DNA of 64,000 nt from Nitzschia sp. pyKryTriq1 (GCA_956465555.1 OY101120.1:2350001-2414000); one strand, 5' to 3'. Shown: positions 10,869 to 21,618, counted from the first letter of the stretch. The notes: a model not told the origin generated them from the letters alone. A program made the numbers and translations.

Positions 10869-11278
10869 TAAATTATATAATATAGTTAGGAGCAAACTTT
10901 TTAAAAGCCCATATCGGAAACAGAAGCTGACCCTCTATTATTCTTTCACTGGCTTCTTTTGAATACTATTCGTACCGGTACGTAGAGGAGAAACATACTG
11001 TGTAGAGTACCAGTATACTGGTACCGCATACACGGGGGGCGAGCGACTGAACGAACGACTCCTTTGACTCGGATCTTTTTCACCGACCGGGGCAATCCCG
11101 CAGTCCCCCTCTCATATAAATCCGCCGCGAAACAAAAATCCCACCGACATCGCACTCCACTCAATATTCCACTCGTCACTCATCTCTTCTCGCATCTTAT
11201 TAGGTGTTCCACCGACTCCTCCTCCTCCTCCTCCTTGCCTCCAGCACGATGATGACAACAGACAGCATATGATTTTGT
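10869..11278. other. Intergenic spacer with possible promoter of the decayed gene
   Basis: Contains a GTACCGGTAC palindrome near 10972-10982 and a TATAAA-like run (CATATAAAT) near 11113. A (TCC)n run lies at about 11217-11234, just before an ATG at 11249 that opens only a few codons. This could be the remnant promoter and 5' end of the decayed helicase gene that follows. Confidence 0.3.
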
Positions 11279-13260
11279 ATGGAAGACAACTTTGGACGAC
11301 GAGGTGGCCCGATTGCTATCGTTCTGAGTATTGTCCGACCACTTCTCATGGATCCAAGGAAGGGTCCTCCTAGCATCTGCCATCGCCGATTCCTCGCTTA
11401 CCGTCCCGGAGTCTCTTGTGTCATTGACATGTGCCGTGCTTTGGAAGTGAAATGGCGACCAGACACCAAGTCCTATATCCCGACTACAGTATGGGCCAGC
11501 CAAAGTATTTGCCAACAACGACGTGGACGGACAGGTTGGGGTTTCGATTAGTTCCGAAGGGCTGTTACGCCGAATCTCTGGAGCGATGGGATGTGCCACA
11601 GCTGACGCTCAGCTCGTGTTACAATGAGGTCTGATTGATCGTGACCTCCAAATCAAAGGTCGACGCCCGGAAACTTCTCCTGGATGCGTGCATGGAGAAA
11701 CCTTTTCCCTTGATCGTCGACGACGCCATCGAATACCTCAAAAAGATGGGGACTATTTCACAAACCAAGAACAAATTGGTTCCTTCCTCTGGATGTCCGA
11801 GATTCCACCATTGTCCTTGCCGGAGCGCAGATGCTATTGTAAGTTCGAGCTATTGTCAACCACAAGCCAAGTCCTATCATTCAGTACTTTGGTGACCGCA
11901 ATGGAAATGAATTCAACATGACGCGCTATTACCCAGAGGTTTCCTCAGAGGATTGCACATCTGCGGCGCTGGCTCGCCTAGCAGCCTACATGTTTTTGGA
12001 TGCTGAATGGAAGTCCAATATCCGATTGAACCGAGTGAAGCAGATATTATTTGACTATTCGTCTGCCATGGCCATGTCGGGTGAAAATGGAGCGTGGCAA
12101 TGGACGGATGCCCTCGAAGAGGAACACATGAAGTGGTGTTGCCAGCATGAAATCAACCCAACTGCTGTGCGATCAATCTCCGAGTCATCGAAAGTACTGT
12201 GCATGTCTTCTACAAGACACAATTTGAACCTGAGTGGCTTCGATGCTCTGATGCGACCCCACAATGGAAGGATCGACGTTTGTGGAAAGGTGCAATAGGC
12301 ATAGGTGGATGGGATATGTTTAAAAAAGTTTATGCAAATCCCGAAGTTTTGACGGATACACTCGTCAGCCTGTGTCAAAATCAATTCAACAAGTCAAATC
12401 GGGGCGTCTTTGAAATCAGAGGACTACCTCCTCCTGATCATATCGCTTCCCATAGACGAGATGAGCGGCCGATTGCCTGTGTTCACTTTCTTGCGGGCAG
12501 ATATCAGTATGGTTCCCACTGTCGACAGAGTCATTCATTTGAAGCCCGTCGACCTCCTTGTCGATTCTTCAGTCAACGCTAGTGTACCAAGGGTCGGTTG
12601 TGCATCTATTCCCACGAGGAGGACAACGGGAGTCCAGGCATTACATTAGGCGGCAACAAAGCAATGAAGGCCTTGGTGCCAACCATGCCGGATTTGTTCC
12701 TGACTGGAGGGGGCGTGTCTTGGTTCAAGCGAAATCACTCTCCTCATATGCTACTAGGCGAAGGAGTCTTCAAGTTTACATCAGCACTTACCAAAATGAG
12801 CTGCAGTCCAGCAATAGCATCTACGAATGCCCGGGTTGCAGTTGAACTGCGAGATAGAGGATACTGGGAGCGAGTGGATGCCACTAGGCTTCACTTGGAT
12901 TTGAGAATGATCCAGGCATTGTCAGAAATCAAGTGTTTCGGCTGGAACTTTCCGCTGCGACCAGAATCTGACGAGGACACAACTGCCAACGAGAATGTTG
13001 CTAGATACCTTTATTTCCATTTCAACCTTGTTGGAAAAGGGAGCCGCTTTTGTTCACGGAACAGCGGAGTTGTCATTTGCTTTGTCGTTATAAGGGGACC
13101 AATTTGCACGTTGGTTGGTTTTACGATCGGCTTGGCGAACAGGCTGGTGGCTGGACAGTTGGTGTGAATTCAACAAGAGCGACTTCACGGGGTATGGGCC
13201 ATCTCGGCACCATGGTGAAAGCTTTACAGCCGAGAGTACTCGTTTCTATGTTTTCAAAAC
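11279..13260 (+). pseudogene. Decayed DEAH-box RNA helicase, C-terminal part only
   Basis: No long frame is left; similarity hops between all three plus-strand frames. Recognisable pieces, in order, are: ASAIADSSLTVP near 11365 (the helicase motif V region), GVSCVIDMCRALEVKW near 11407, QQRRGRTG near 11515 (motif VI), LLLDACMEKPFPLIVDDAIE near 11655 (helicase-associated HA2 region), and a W-x(n)-C-rich helical stretch to about 12200. Pieces from 12200 to 13260 (for example GVFEIRGLPPPDHI, GWFYDRLGEQAGGW) look protein-like but were not recognised. The N-terminal DExH half is missing. Several frameshifts and in-frame stops show that it is not functional. It could be a gene duplicate dying near the transposon at 14.4 kb. 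Confidence 0.55.
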
Positions 13261-14357
13261 GAAGCTAAAAATCCAATGTTCAAAACTAAAAGTTGCTCTA
13301 TACGACTACAGTACATTGACACTTAAAAGTAACATCAACCATAGGTACACGGGTGTTTATGGGAACAAGACGCAGATTCATGCTGACAGACATCCGACTA
13401 CCAGACAGAATCTTGACTTTAACCATGGATGTCCATATGGCGCTTCAATGTACGTAGACGTTTGTCTTTGGACCTGCCAAGAAACTCGGTTGCCTTCTTT
13501 TCGGCCACGTAGCCAAAGTTCGAAGGGGTGCTTGATTCGGTTGATGCAGTTGTATCAGTGTAGTCAGAAGACATGCTCTCGAGTCTCATTGGTGGCTCGG
13601 ATCTGCTGTCCACGAAAGGACTGATTCCAGAAACCATGGACAAGTCAAACACAAGACCTTCATCTTGCATATCGTTACAATCCGAGGTAAGCATGCTTCC
13701 CCTCCTTTTTGGTGCTTCGCATTTGTCAACGGTGGCTTGACCCATTCCAAAGACCATAGACATGTTCAGCATCTTCATTCGCTGGGCTTGCAGCATGCAA
13801 GCTTCCCCACCACCGGCCAAAGCAAGGCGCCGGGGTCTGGTGTTTGTTGGCAAACACATGTTTCCAAAGCAGCAACTGCTATATGTTTGATTAGTTATCC
13901 TTTCTGCGCGTGGAGAGATAAATTATGGGGTGAAACGACGAGGATTAGTTGTGGGTAAAATCCGAAGTTCCGGTAATAATAGTGCGTCGATGACATTTTC
14001 AGGAAATTGCCCGTGATATTTTTTATAGTGGCGTTCGCATTTCGTCACAGGCACCATTACACTCGTATGGGCGTACAAGTAGTTTTAGAAGTTGCTGTTG
14101 ATGGTACGTTCAGTGCAACAAGTACTTGAACCGTTGACTGATGTGCATAGTTGTACCGTTTCTGTGCTACCCACCAAACGCGATAGACCATGGTACAAGG
14201 ACTTACTGAACAACCAATAGTACGTGCGTTGAATCGTCAAAGATTATCATCCGCGATCGCGAACAATGGCAATCACGACCACAGAAGCGGAGAAGCAAGC
14301 TAATAATTAACGAATCAATCCCAAGGAACAGAACTCGTTTGTCGGCGTTTTTTTATT
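13261..14357. other. Spacer with one doubtful ORF
   Basis: Apart from the possible gene at 13419-13859, nothing was recognised. AT content is mixed, with no clear repeats or promoter motifs. Confidence 0.3.
13419..13859 (-). CDS. Possible small hypothetical protein
   Basis: 146 codons from an ATG. The sequence is Ser/Met-rich and has no TM or known domain. The middle (SMSSDYTDTTASTESSTPS) looks like disordered protein with phosphosites, and the C-terminus is basic (RSKDKRLRTLKRH). The composition suits diatom coding sequence, but it lies between a decayed gene and a transposon and has no homologue I can name. It may be a chance frame or a fragment. Confidence 0.35.
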   Translation of the reverse strand: MCLPTNTRPRRLALAGGGEACMLQAQRMKMLNMSMVFGMGQATVDKCEAPKRRGSMLTSDCNDMQDEGLVFDLSMVSGISPFVDSRSEPPMRLESMSSDYTDTTASTESSTPSNFGYVAEKKATEFLGRSKDKRLRTLKRHMDIHG

Positions 14358-14358
14358 T

Positions 14359-14497
14359 GGGAGGGGTTACATGCTAGCGCTCTTTGTATGTACGTCAACC
14401 GGACACACGTCTATCCGTCGTCCGGGGAGAACCCTTCGCTCGCTCTCTCGGTTCTCCCTCCCGCCGACCAGAAATAAAACACAAGACAGCAGAAACA
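14359..14497 (+). repeat. Left terminal inverted repeat
   Basis: Pairs with 15166-15304. Short ORFs across it read through both arms and are not genes. Confidence 0.8.
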
Positions 14498-15165
14498 AAA
14501 AAAAACACAAGTCGCTACAACCACAACAGCACACCACCATGGTCAACATCCCCCCCCTGACTGAGGAGCAATTGGGTACACCATACCCTCTTGTCATTGG
14601 TTGGTGTCGGAGTGAAAAGTGGATGGAAACCAGTATTTATTAACCTACAGTGGGGCACGAGAACATTGGTGAGAAGAAGTACTGATCATGGATGGGAAAT
14701 GATCGTAGGCGCATACGTGCATATTGATCATCGATGCGAAATGATCGTAGGCGCATACGTGCATATTCACATATGCATATAGGGGTTGTCATCACGGATT
14801 CAAAATGATCCTACGCATGCGCATGTGCGTATGGGCGCGTAGTCGCATATGCGCATATTCGTATATGAGTGTAAACGCATATGCGCATAATCGCATATGC
14901 ACCTAGTGGTTGTGTACGTACATCATTAATCCAGGAGATCGCACGACCCTGTTGTTCTTCCGCTCCAACGCATTGCACAAGATCTACCACTACCGCTGGA
15001 CTACTGCTGGTGGGATCAATGTCTTCATGCACACTGATGGGAAGGCTGGTGGGTGCCCACCTATCCTCAGATTCAAGCAACTGAGAGAGAGTTTGAATAT
15101 CCATGATGTGTTATTTTCTGTTTGTGGGTCCCTTTCTTGTGTTGTGCTGTCTCGTCACTCTCTTG

Positions 15166-15304
15166 TGTTTCTGCTGTCTTGTGTTTTATTTCTGGTCGGC
15201 GGGAGGGAGAACCGAGAGAGCGAGCGAAGGGTTCTCCCCGGACGACGGATAGACGTGTGTCCGGTTGACGTACATACAAAGAGCGCTAGCATGTAACCCC
15301 TCCC
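15166..15304 (-). repeat. Right terminal inverted repeat
   Basis: Reverse complement of 14359-14497. Flanked on the right by a G-run (GGGGGGGGG near 15325-15334). Confidence 0.8.
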
Positions 15305-15305
15305 A

Positions 15306-16067
15306 TCATGCGGGCTGGGGGCGGGGGGGGGCTTCGGATTTTGCTACGAAGGGCCGAGACGTGTTCTTCCGATTCCAAAAAACTTCAACTCGGGCACTGT
15401 AGTTGAATGGAATGCATCGATGGTTTCAAAAATCTGTAGGGAAAGTCTGGTGACGATCAGCGGGACAACAATGTTGAAGTATAATGTACCTTGTTCGTTC
15501 CGTCCGAAGGGAGAGCAGCAGGGTGCACCTTTCGAGAACAATTTATGCGGCTCCTTGCACCTTCTTTATATTTTGTTCTTCGTTCCCGATCTCGAATCGC
15601 AGTTGATACTCCGTTCTGGGCCAAGAGAGAAGAGCCATCTGAACCTTGATGCAACTTGAATCCCTATCCATTCTCTACGATTAAAACAACTACCAGAAGA
15701 TCATCTCTCTCTAGTAGAGAAAGAATGTCGCAGGTGTAACTACTACTAGTTAGTAGGTAGAGCTCTACTAGAGGGGTAAAATGGCAAGGCGGCGAGCATT
15801 AATAGTGACGTAGGAGTATTCCAGGTGATGCGTTGTGTAGCAAATAATAGCGCGTAACAGCATTACCAACCATGCTAGCCACTAGCATACCTTCGAAGAA
15901 TATAATGCCCACCTTTAGTGGGAGTGCTCTACCTGAAGGTACGTAACCATATACCAGATACGTTAATCTTCCAAATTGCTACTGTAGGGCCAGCCTCTTG
16001 CTTGCTGTTGGCCTTGATTGATAAGAAATAAGCACCCCCTTCTCTCTCTAGAAACTAGCCACTGTCT
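15306..16067. other. Spacer with CTAGTAGAG palindromes
   Basis: About 760 bp between the transposon and the 3' end of the second GT10 gene. It holds a G-rich run at its left end and CTCTCTAGTAGAGA-type palindromes near 15700-15775. No gene was recognised. Confidence 0.4.
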
Positions 16068-18341
16068 TCATTTTGGGACGATGACTTTGTACGCTTCCAA
16101 AGGGCTGAAAAAGTCCTGTTTCATCAAGTCCCCAAAGTAATTTGCGTGCTTCTTGGCTCCCTTGTGAAAGGTATCGACGTCTTCGACAATGACTCGTATA
16201 CGTAGGTGCGACGAAACAGATAACTGGATTGTCCCTTCCTTGCCGACCAAAGTCATTTCGACTGGTTGGCTTGTTAGAATTGTCATACGTGAACGAGTAT
16301 CCTGTAACCACCATTCCCTTCCAGCGTTGTTGTCGTCGAGTATCCTTTGCAAGTTGCTTGTGGCGATGGGTGTTTCCAGTTTCAACATGTATACATGTCC
16401 TGCCTTTAGGGCGTCAATGATGATATCGGTGACGCCGTCGTGATCGTATACTTTGCGTTGAAAGACGCCACCGTCGATGCGCACAAGCCGATTGGAGCCA
16501 TCCAGAATGCACGTCTTGGTACCTGTGGCACTTTCGACAGATACCGCTTTGACCCCAGAATCGTTGAGCCAATATTCTTTGAAGGGATGGCCTATCAGGC
16601 CCACCTTGTTACGACAAGTCTTGTGAGGAATATGCGGCTCTTCAATCTCTTGTCGTTCGTGATTCCAACCCAAGCCATGCTTTTTAGCATAAGCCCATTT
16701 GCACATCCGGCAGGTACTATGCGTATTGGTGAATCCGTATTTTTCTTGAAAGCCTGGATCGATAGGCTTGTATCTCCACGCATGATAAGACTCGTACAAT
16801 GCCTTGTCCTTGGTGAGTCGAATCAAATGGTCGGCCAGGTCAGTTGGGGTCGCAAAGTCGTCCACAAAGATAGTCGATTGAGGCGGGACATGTTTCTTGA
16901 TATTTGGAGCTCCAAAGTAGACTGGTAAGGTTCCCGCTGCCAATGTACCCCATAGTTTTTCAGTAATGTAGTCATCCGCAATTTGGTTTTCAAATGCAAG
17001 ATGAAAGAGATACTTTTCCTGGATAGCCGTCTTGTTGTCCATGTCGACACCCGGAAGAGGTCCTGCATTGTTGTGACACTGGGACAGTGAGTCCACCCGC
17101 AAAGAAGTTTTCATAAGCGCCAGGACTAGGTCTTCTCTTTTACTATCGGAGTTGCAATTCTTGGCCAGAAAGCTCGCTCCCTTTATGGCTTTGTCAAAGT
17201 CCACTGCAGGATGCTGGATGAAGTATTCGGCCCACGAAAAGTACGGCAGGGGAATATCCGATTGAAAGGAAGTGGTCGCATAGAATTGATCATGCCGATG
17301 GGATTTGGCTTTCACCTTGGCTTGTCCGTAATACTTTTCTCCTTCCATCGTCGCAAGAATTTCCCATTTGGTATCCTTGATCGAAATGATGTTAATCAGA
17401 GCGTAGTCCCCGGCTGTTCGGCACGGTATCGGGCAGGCAAACTTCTCTGTTTCAAAGGATGTTGTGCTGAAACGATCGTCATTGTAGTAGATCATGCTAT
17501 CATAGTTCCAAAATAGTTCAATGGGATCTGTAACAATATCCTTGTCGATAGATGATATGAGTAGAGGCGGGGGCTGTTGTGTATGAACATACGGCCATCC
17601 ATCGGAAAGACATTCCGATATAACTTTTGACCCCTCGAGTTCCAAAGTACCACCACCTCCCCATATGACTTTACCACAGATATATCGATGGAATGGGAGC
17701 GGATTGTATAATTTGACTTTATGAGTACTTGACACCCAAGAGGATCCTCCTCGAAGGAGCGACAGGACGAAGTTGTTGGACTGGCCCGCGGCGGCCGATG
17801 ATGATGACGACTGACAATCCCCATCGAGACGACACGGCGCTAATTGCTGACCCTCTTGCTTTTGTTCAAGAAACAACTGGTTCATTTTCTTGAGCTGTTT
17901 CCTTTGCTTTCGCGTCAAGGCAGTGAATAATTGATCAGTAACTGGTCGTGCATCTCCGGGCCGTGATTGTGCTTGGTCTTCTTCTTGTTGCTTTTGTTGT
18001 TGTTGCTGCTGCTGCCGTGATGACTGCCTCGTCGGCGGAGATGCTACCAGTACTTTGGGGCCCTGGAGAAAGGCCACCAGCCACCGGGGATGCAGACACA
18101 AGGTGACAACGACTAGAAGAAGCAACAAAACAGACCGCACGACCATAGGGCTTCGCCAGCAGGAAGATACATAGTACGAAGAACTCTTCCGCAAGTGTTT
18201 GGATCGACGCGAGGAAATGGATGATCTTCGAGAACCTACTACTTGCACTCCTACTAGTGGTGGTTGGTGGATCTCTTCACGGTTGTTCGGCGCAGTTTTG
18301 CTGGACGATGATGATAATGAGCCTTTGTGTCGATGAAACAT
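16068..18341 (-). CDS. GT10 (alpha-1,3-fucosyltransferase-like) type II membrane protein
   Basis: 757 residues, single exon, ATG start. A basic, Ser-rich cytoplasmic tail is followed by a TM anchor at about residues 65-92 (VVRSVLLLLLVVVTLCL), then a Gln-rich stem. The catalytic part has HLAFENQIADDYITEKLWG, then LAAGTLPVYFGAPNIKKHVP, at about residues 450-485. This is the classical GT10 GDP-fucose-binding motif (FEN...DYxTEKxW...GxxPVxxG). YHAWR and a CRMCKWAYAKK Cys segment follow, shared with the paralogue at 4870-7353. The predicted role is transfer of fucose to glycans in the Golgi; the acceptor is unknown. The C-terminal 170 residues form a beta-rich domain also found in the paralogue. 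Keeping the key Glu/Lys makes this the better candidate for an active enzyme of the pair. Confidence 0.88.
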   Translation of the reverse strand: MFHRHKGSLSSSSSKTAPNNREEIHQPPLVGVQVVGSRRSSISSRRSKHLRKSSSYYVSSCWRSPMVVRSVLLLLLVVVTLCLHPRWLVAFLQGPKVLVASPPTRQSSRQQQQQQQKQQEEDQAQSRPGDARPVTDQLFTALTRKQRKQLKKMNQLFLEQKQEGQQLAPCRLDGDCQSSSSSAAAGQSNNFVLSLLRGGSSWVSSTHKVKLYNPLPFHRYICGKVIWGGGGTLELEGSKVISECLSDGWPYVHTQQPPPLLISSIDKDIVTDPIELFWNYDSMIYYNDDRFSTTSFETEKFACPIPCRTAGDYALINIISIKDTKWEILATMEGEKYYGQAKVKAKSHRHDQFYATTSFQSDIPLPYFSWAEYFIQHPAVDFDKAIKGASFLAKNCNSDSKREDLVLALMKTSLRVDSLSQCHNNAGPLPGVDMDNKTAIQEKYLFHLAFENQIADDYITEKLWGTLAAGTLPVYFGAPNIKKHVPPQSTIFVDDFATPTDLADHLIRLTKDKALYESYHAWRYKPIDPGFQEKYGFTNTHSTCRMCKWAYAKKHGLGWNHERQEIEEPHIPHKTCRNKVGLIGHPFKEYWLNDSGVKAVSVESATGTKTCILDGSNRLVRIDGGVFQRKVYDHDGVTDIIIDALKAGHVYMLKLETPIATSNLQRILDDNNAGREWWLQDTRSRMTILTSQPVEMTLVGKEGTIQLSVSSHLRIRVIVEDVDTFHKGAKKHANYFGDLMKQDFFSPLEAYKVIVPK

Positions 18342-19232
18342 TGCTTCTCAGCCACTCGGAATTTCCATTGTCTATCACTCTTTTTTTTAAGATTCCGGTG
18401 CGAGTATTGGAACACGAAGTACTGTAGTCTGGAATAGTCTCTCTCTAGAGTAGAGTGTAGTAGAGTCGTCGTCTATCAATGAGATAGAGAGAGGTGTTCA
18501 TCGTTTCATCTTTCATCTTTCTCATCTTCGTCATTTTCTCTTCTTCTCGTGTTTCGTTCGTTTCTACACGATGCGTATTGATATGGGTGGTGTGCGTGCG
18601 CCTCCGCGCAGTCCGCCGCGACGACGGCAAGACCTTAGCAGTGAACATGGATGGAACATGAAACATGAAGGCGAACGAGCGAGCCCGCCCATACCGGTAC
18701 ATACAGTACAATCTACAGTACAGGTACAGAACTACCGCCCAGACCTGGTATGTACTGTACCAGTACCAAGCCAGTACTGTCTGTACCTGCACTGTGCGTG
18801 CGTACTTTGATGGCGGAAGCAAAAAGCTCGCTTCACAAGCGCACAGCAAGCACGCACACCGGCCAACCGGCCGTGTTCCTTTGTTGACAGCAGACAGCGA
18901 ACCAGCGCAGCCCGCACACTAGGTTGCGGCGGGGAAATTTTCCATTGAAGTTGTCCAGCATCATCATCAGCATGATCATCCATCAACGATCGAAGGAATG
19001 AGCCATCGATCATCATTATCATCATCATTAGCTTGAAAGTACAGTAGTTGATACACATCATAAACACCTTTCTCGTTTCCTTGACGATACACGTCGATTA
19101 TCGTTGAATTGAATTGAATTGAACAATTAGTCACGTTTCTGTGAAGGAACATCGAAGAAGTAGCACAGAGTTCCGCGTTCCGCTTGCCTGCAAATTATTA
19201 TAAACCAACGGTTTCGCGTATCATCAACAATC
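18342..19232. promoter_or_regulatory. Divergent spacer with palindromes and ATC repeats
   Basis: Between the second GT10 gene and the TPR gene, which point away from each other. It has CTCTCTAGAG/AGTAGAG palindromes near 18428-18495, many GTAC palindromes at 18685-18795, and an (ATC)n-rich stretch at 18960-19030. Presumed to hold both promoters; no TATA box recognised. Confidence 0.35.
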
Positions 19233-20099
19233 ATGAGATCCGGCTCTAACAATGTTGAACCAACAACCAAGTCCACCTTGGAGTCACTCGGTATAGCAGA
19301 TCCCGGCAAAGCCCAAGCATCAAAGAAAACAGGACGGTTTCTAGGACTGTTTCGAAAGGCGGCGGCGCCAATAGTAGGTGGCAAGAGCAGCAAACCCCAC
19401 AGCAGCAGCAAAGTCGTGGAAGCCATCTTTGAAGGCGTCAGTTCGGATGTAGTCTTGGGTCTTGATGCGGCGCATTTGGACATTATTCTCATGAGAATAA
19501 TAAGTCAGTTCTCCACAAACCGGAAACTAGTCAAGAAGGCTCAAACACTCTCCTATAACATTGGAGCAGTCAAGAGGCCCGTGGGGACGCGAATTGGGGG
19601 GGTGAACCTGGAAGAGATCGCAGAAGTGATGGAAGCGCTACTTAGCACCGCGGAAAATCTCCCAGCAGGCGTGGTGGCCTACGTGCACACCTATCTCGGT
19701 ATGATTCGGCAACAGCAGAAGAGGTATGATGGTGCTATTGATGCCTTTGTCAAGGCGCTATGGATTCGTCGGTCATCCAGTCAGCCCCTAGAGCTTATTG
19801 CAGTGGCATCTCACCGGCTAGGTGTGGTGTATAGCTTGAACGATGACGTTGAGGACGCCATGGTGGCTCTGAAACAAGCGATTCAATATTATTCCAAGTC
19901 CCCGATATCAATGAACCACGAGTTTGTGGTGGCAGCTCAGAACATTCTTTTTGAGCTCAAGAAGAATGATGACCGGCCCTTATTGACGTCTCAACGGCTC
20001 CCGACAAAGCTGTTTGATATTTTCGAAAGGGATGAAGGAACGGTCACAACAGCCGATATAACTGAAGGGGGGTGGAGCACTTCAAGACGGCGTGGCTAG
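19233..20099 (+). CDS. Tetratricopeptide-repeat-like protein
   Basis: 288 residues from the first ATG. The N-terminal 70 residues are basic with a short RFLGLFRKAAAPIVGG segment. The centre (about residues 140-255) shows paired helices typical of TPRs: an AYVHTYLGMIRQQQKRYDGA unit ending in DAFVKAL, then a VASHRLGVVYSLNDDVEDAM unit ending in VALKQAI. Such repeats bind other proteins. No signal peptide or TM is apparent. The specific partner is unknown and I cannot name an orthologue. Confidence 0.7.
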   Translation: MRSGSNNVEPTTKSTLESLGIADPGKAQASKKTGRFLGLFRKAAAPIVGGKSSKPHSSSKVVEAIFEGVSSDVVLGLDAAHLDIILMRIISQFSTNRKLVKKAQTLSYNIGAVKRPVGTRIGGVNLEEIAEVMEALLSTAENLPAGVVAYVHTYLGMIRQQQKRYDGAIDAFVKALWIRRSSSQPLELIAVASHRLGVVYSLNDDVEDAMVALKQAIQYYSKSPISMNHEFVVAAQNILFELKKNDDRPLLTSQRLPTKLFDIFERDEGTVTTADITEGGWSTSRRRG

Positions 20100-20563
20100 A
20101 TCATACTCGTACAAAAGCATCAAGAAAACCAGTATCACTAGCTAGACTAGATGACCGTTTGTAATTCTCTGTAGCGTAGACCTGTATCACTTGCTCATTT
20201 CTGTATCATACTGTACGGTAGACGGCTTCGTATAATATACGAATACGACTTGACACGTACGCTCTATGGGTGTGCAGTGCAGTCTGGACTAGGATTTGGA
20301 TAACTAACCTACTGTACATGCCGATAATAGAAACGACGGTCCTTCTCACTCCATCCCACGCACTCCTGTTTCCTCGAAGTCGTCATTTTCTGACGAACTG
20401 CAATACTAATACTGTATGCACTGCCAATGGCGTTCCGCAACTTTTCGTTCGTTCGTCCATAATAGCTCGCCCTCAGCGAGCTCCTGTGGTGCACAACAAC
20501 TGTGAACCAGTTTCTACAATCGGCGTTCTAACGAGACACTTTGCTGCACACATTATATAACAA
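20100..20563. other. Convergent spacer, no gene
   Basis: Separates the 3' ends of the TPR and NOSIP genes. Nothing recognised beyond short AT-rich stretches and GTAC motifs near 20210-20220. Confidence 0.4.
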
Positions 20564-21391
20564 TCACGTCATACTCGGCCGATACGTCTGGGCTTCCATG
20601 CCAACAACCCCGTTGGCCGCAAAGCTACTTCCACCCTTTTGCAACTTGAGAATTTTTGAAATCTTCCGACCCGTGACCGGACAGACCTTTTCCTTGCCAA
20701 GATCATTGTACACTTGCTCCAAAACAATTTGAGCGGGTTTATCGGACTTTGTGATTAACGCCAAAGCTTGTTGTGCGACAATCGACTTCTCAGAGACTGC
20801 ACAAACCACGTGACCATCCTTGTTTCGCTTGAGCTCCAATGAAATCAGATCCTTGCTTCGGATTGGTTTCTGACTCATGGGAGATGGTGGTCGCTTGGGC
20901 GGGGGATCCATCATCCCTTCCTCCAGAGCATTACTCGACGTGGTAGCATCTGCTTTTTTGGGTTGGAATTCGGCAAGCCAAAAGCTGGAGCGTTTGAGAG
21001 GATTTTCGTCGTCGATCTTTTGCCTCTTTGGAACGACCTTTTGAGTGTTTTCAAATTTTTCGACTTGTAATTTTCGTTTTCGCTCGTCTTCTTGAGTTTC
21101 TTCTGACTTTTTAGTTTCCAGCCATTGATCATATTTTTGTTGCGCTTGTTTGAGTTTCTGTGTCTGATGCAACAGATATTGGAACATGGCCGACCGTTCG
21201 TAGATAAACCCCGACGGCGTCGCGACTGGCTGTTCTTTGGCAGGATGCAGAGAAAGAGCACAATGTCCAAACGTGTATTGACTGGCACTTCCCAATCGAG
21301 CTGTCGTGGTTCCATACTCTTCGCCATACTTCTTCCGCTCATAGCTTGTGAGGGGTTTGTTCCCTCCGGCTTGCTTGCTTTTTCGTGTCAT
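20564..21391 (-). CDS. NOSIP: NOSIP-type U-box ubiquitin ligase homologue
   Basis: 275 residues, ATG start. The N-terminus matches nitric-oxide-synthase-interacting protein: KKYGEEYGTTTARLGSASQ, then the first U-box half CALSLHPAKEQPVATPSGFI and YERSAMFQYLLHQ at about residues 45-80. A charged coiled coil follows (KLKQAQQKYDQWLETKKSEE), then a basic nuclear-type linker. The second U-box half sits near the C-terminus, with CPVTGRKISKILKLQKG at about 238-254. The usual NOSIP length is about 300 residues, so it is complete. By family it is an E3 ligase linked to spliceosomes or nuclear protein turnover in eukaryotes that lack NO synthase. Confidence 0.88.
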   Translation of the reverse strand: MTRKSKQAGGNKPLTSYERKKYGEEYGTTTARLGSASQYTFGHCALSLHPAKEQPVATPSGFIYERSAMFQYLLHQTQKLKQAQQKYDQWLETKKSEETQEDERKRKLQVEKFENTQKVVPKRQKIDDENPLKRSSFWLAEFQPKKADATTSSNALEEGMMDPPPKRPPSPMSQKPIRSKDLISLELKRNKDGHVVCAVSEKSIVAQQALALITKSDKPAQIVLEQVYNDLGKEKVCPVTGRKISKILKLQKGGSSFAANGVVGMEAQTYRPSMT

Positions 21392-21618
21392 GATGTTGTT
21401 GTTATTTTGGGAAATAAGCGCTGGTTGCGATTGCAGTACTGTACAAGTACGAGTATTGCGATGCTTGGGCGGCTGGGGATCTGGCGTCGAATTATGAATG
21501 GAATACGGTCAGTAACCACGCGTTTTGATATATCTCTGCTGCTTCTTCGACTATCAACTGTTTGTCCCAACAACGAAAGCAGACAGCAGCAGTTGACAAA
21601 GTTTTGCAAGATGGCATC

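Larger units (their letters stand above)
14358..15305. mobile_element. DNA transposon (non-autonomous) with ~139-bp terminal inverted repeats
   Basis: The left end begins GGGAGGGGTTACATGCTAGC and the right end is its reverse complement. The arms match, apparently without mismatch, over about 139 bp (14359-14497 against 15304-15166). The interior of about 670 bp carries no transposase. It holds a cluster of GCATATGCGCAT-type palindromes (14690-14905) and short frames, including an ATG at 14539 just inside the left arm. No clear target-site duplication was seen at the borders. Long TIRs without a transposase suggest a Mutator-like or MITE-type passenger. Identical arms suggest a fairly young copy or gene conversion between the arms. 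Confidence 0.75.

Noticed and set aside
14371-15296. ORFs inside the DNA transposon
   Set aside because: Both ends translate the terminal repeats and no transposase motif is present.
15312-15334. G-run suggesting a G-quadruplex
   Set aside because: A single interrupted G tract next to the transposon end; too little to call a regulatory structure.
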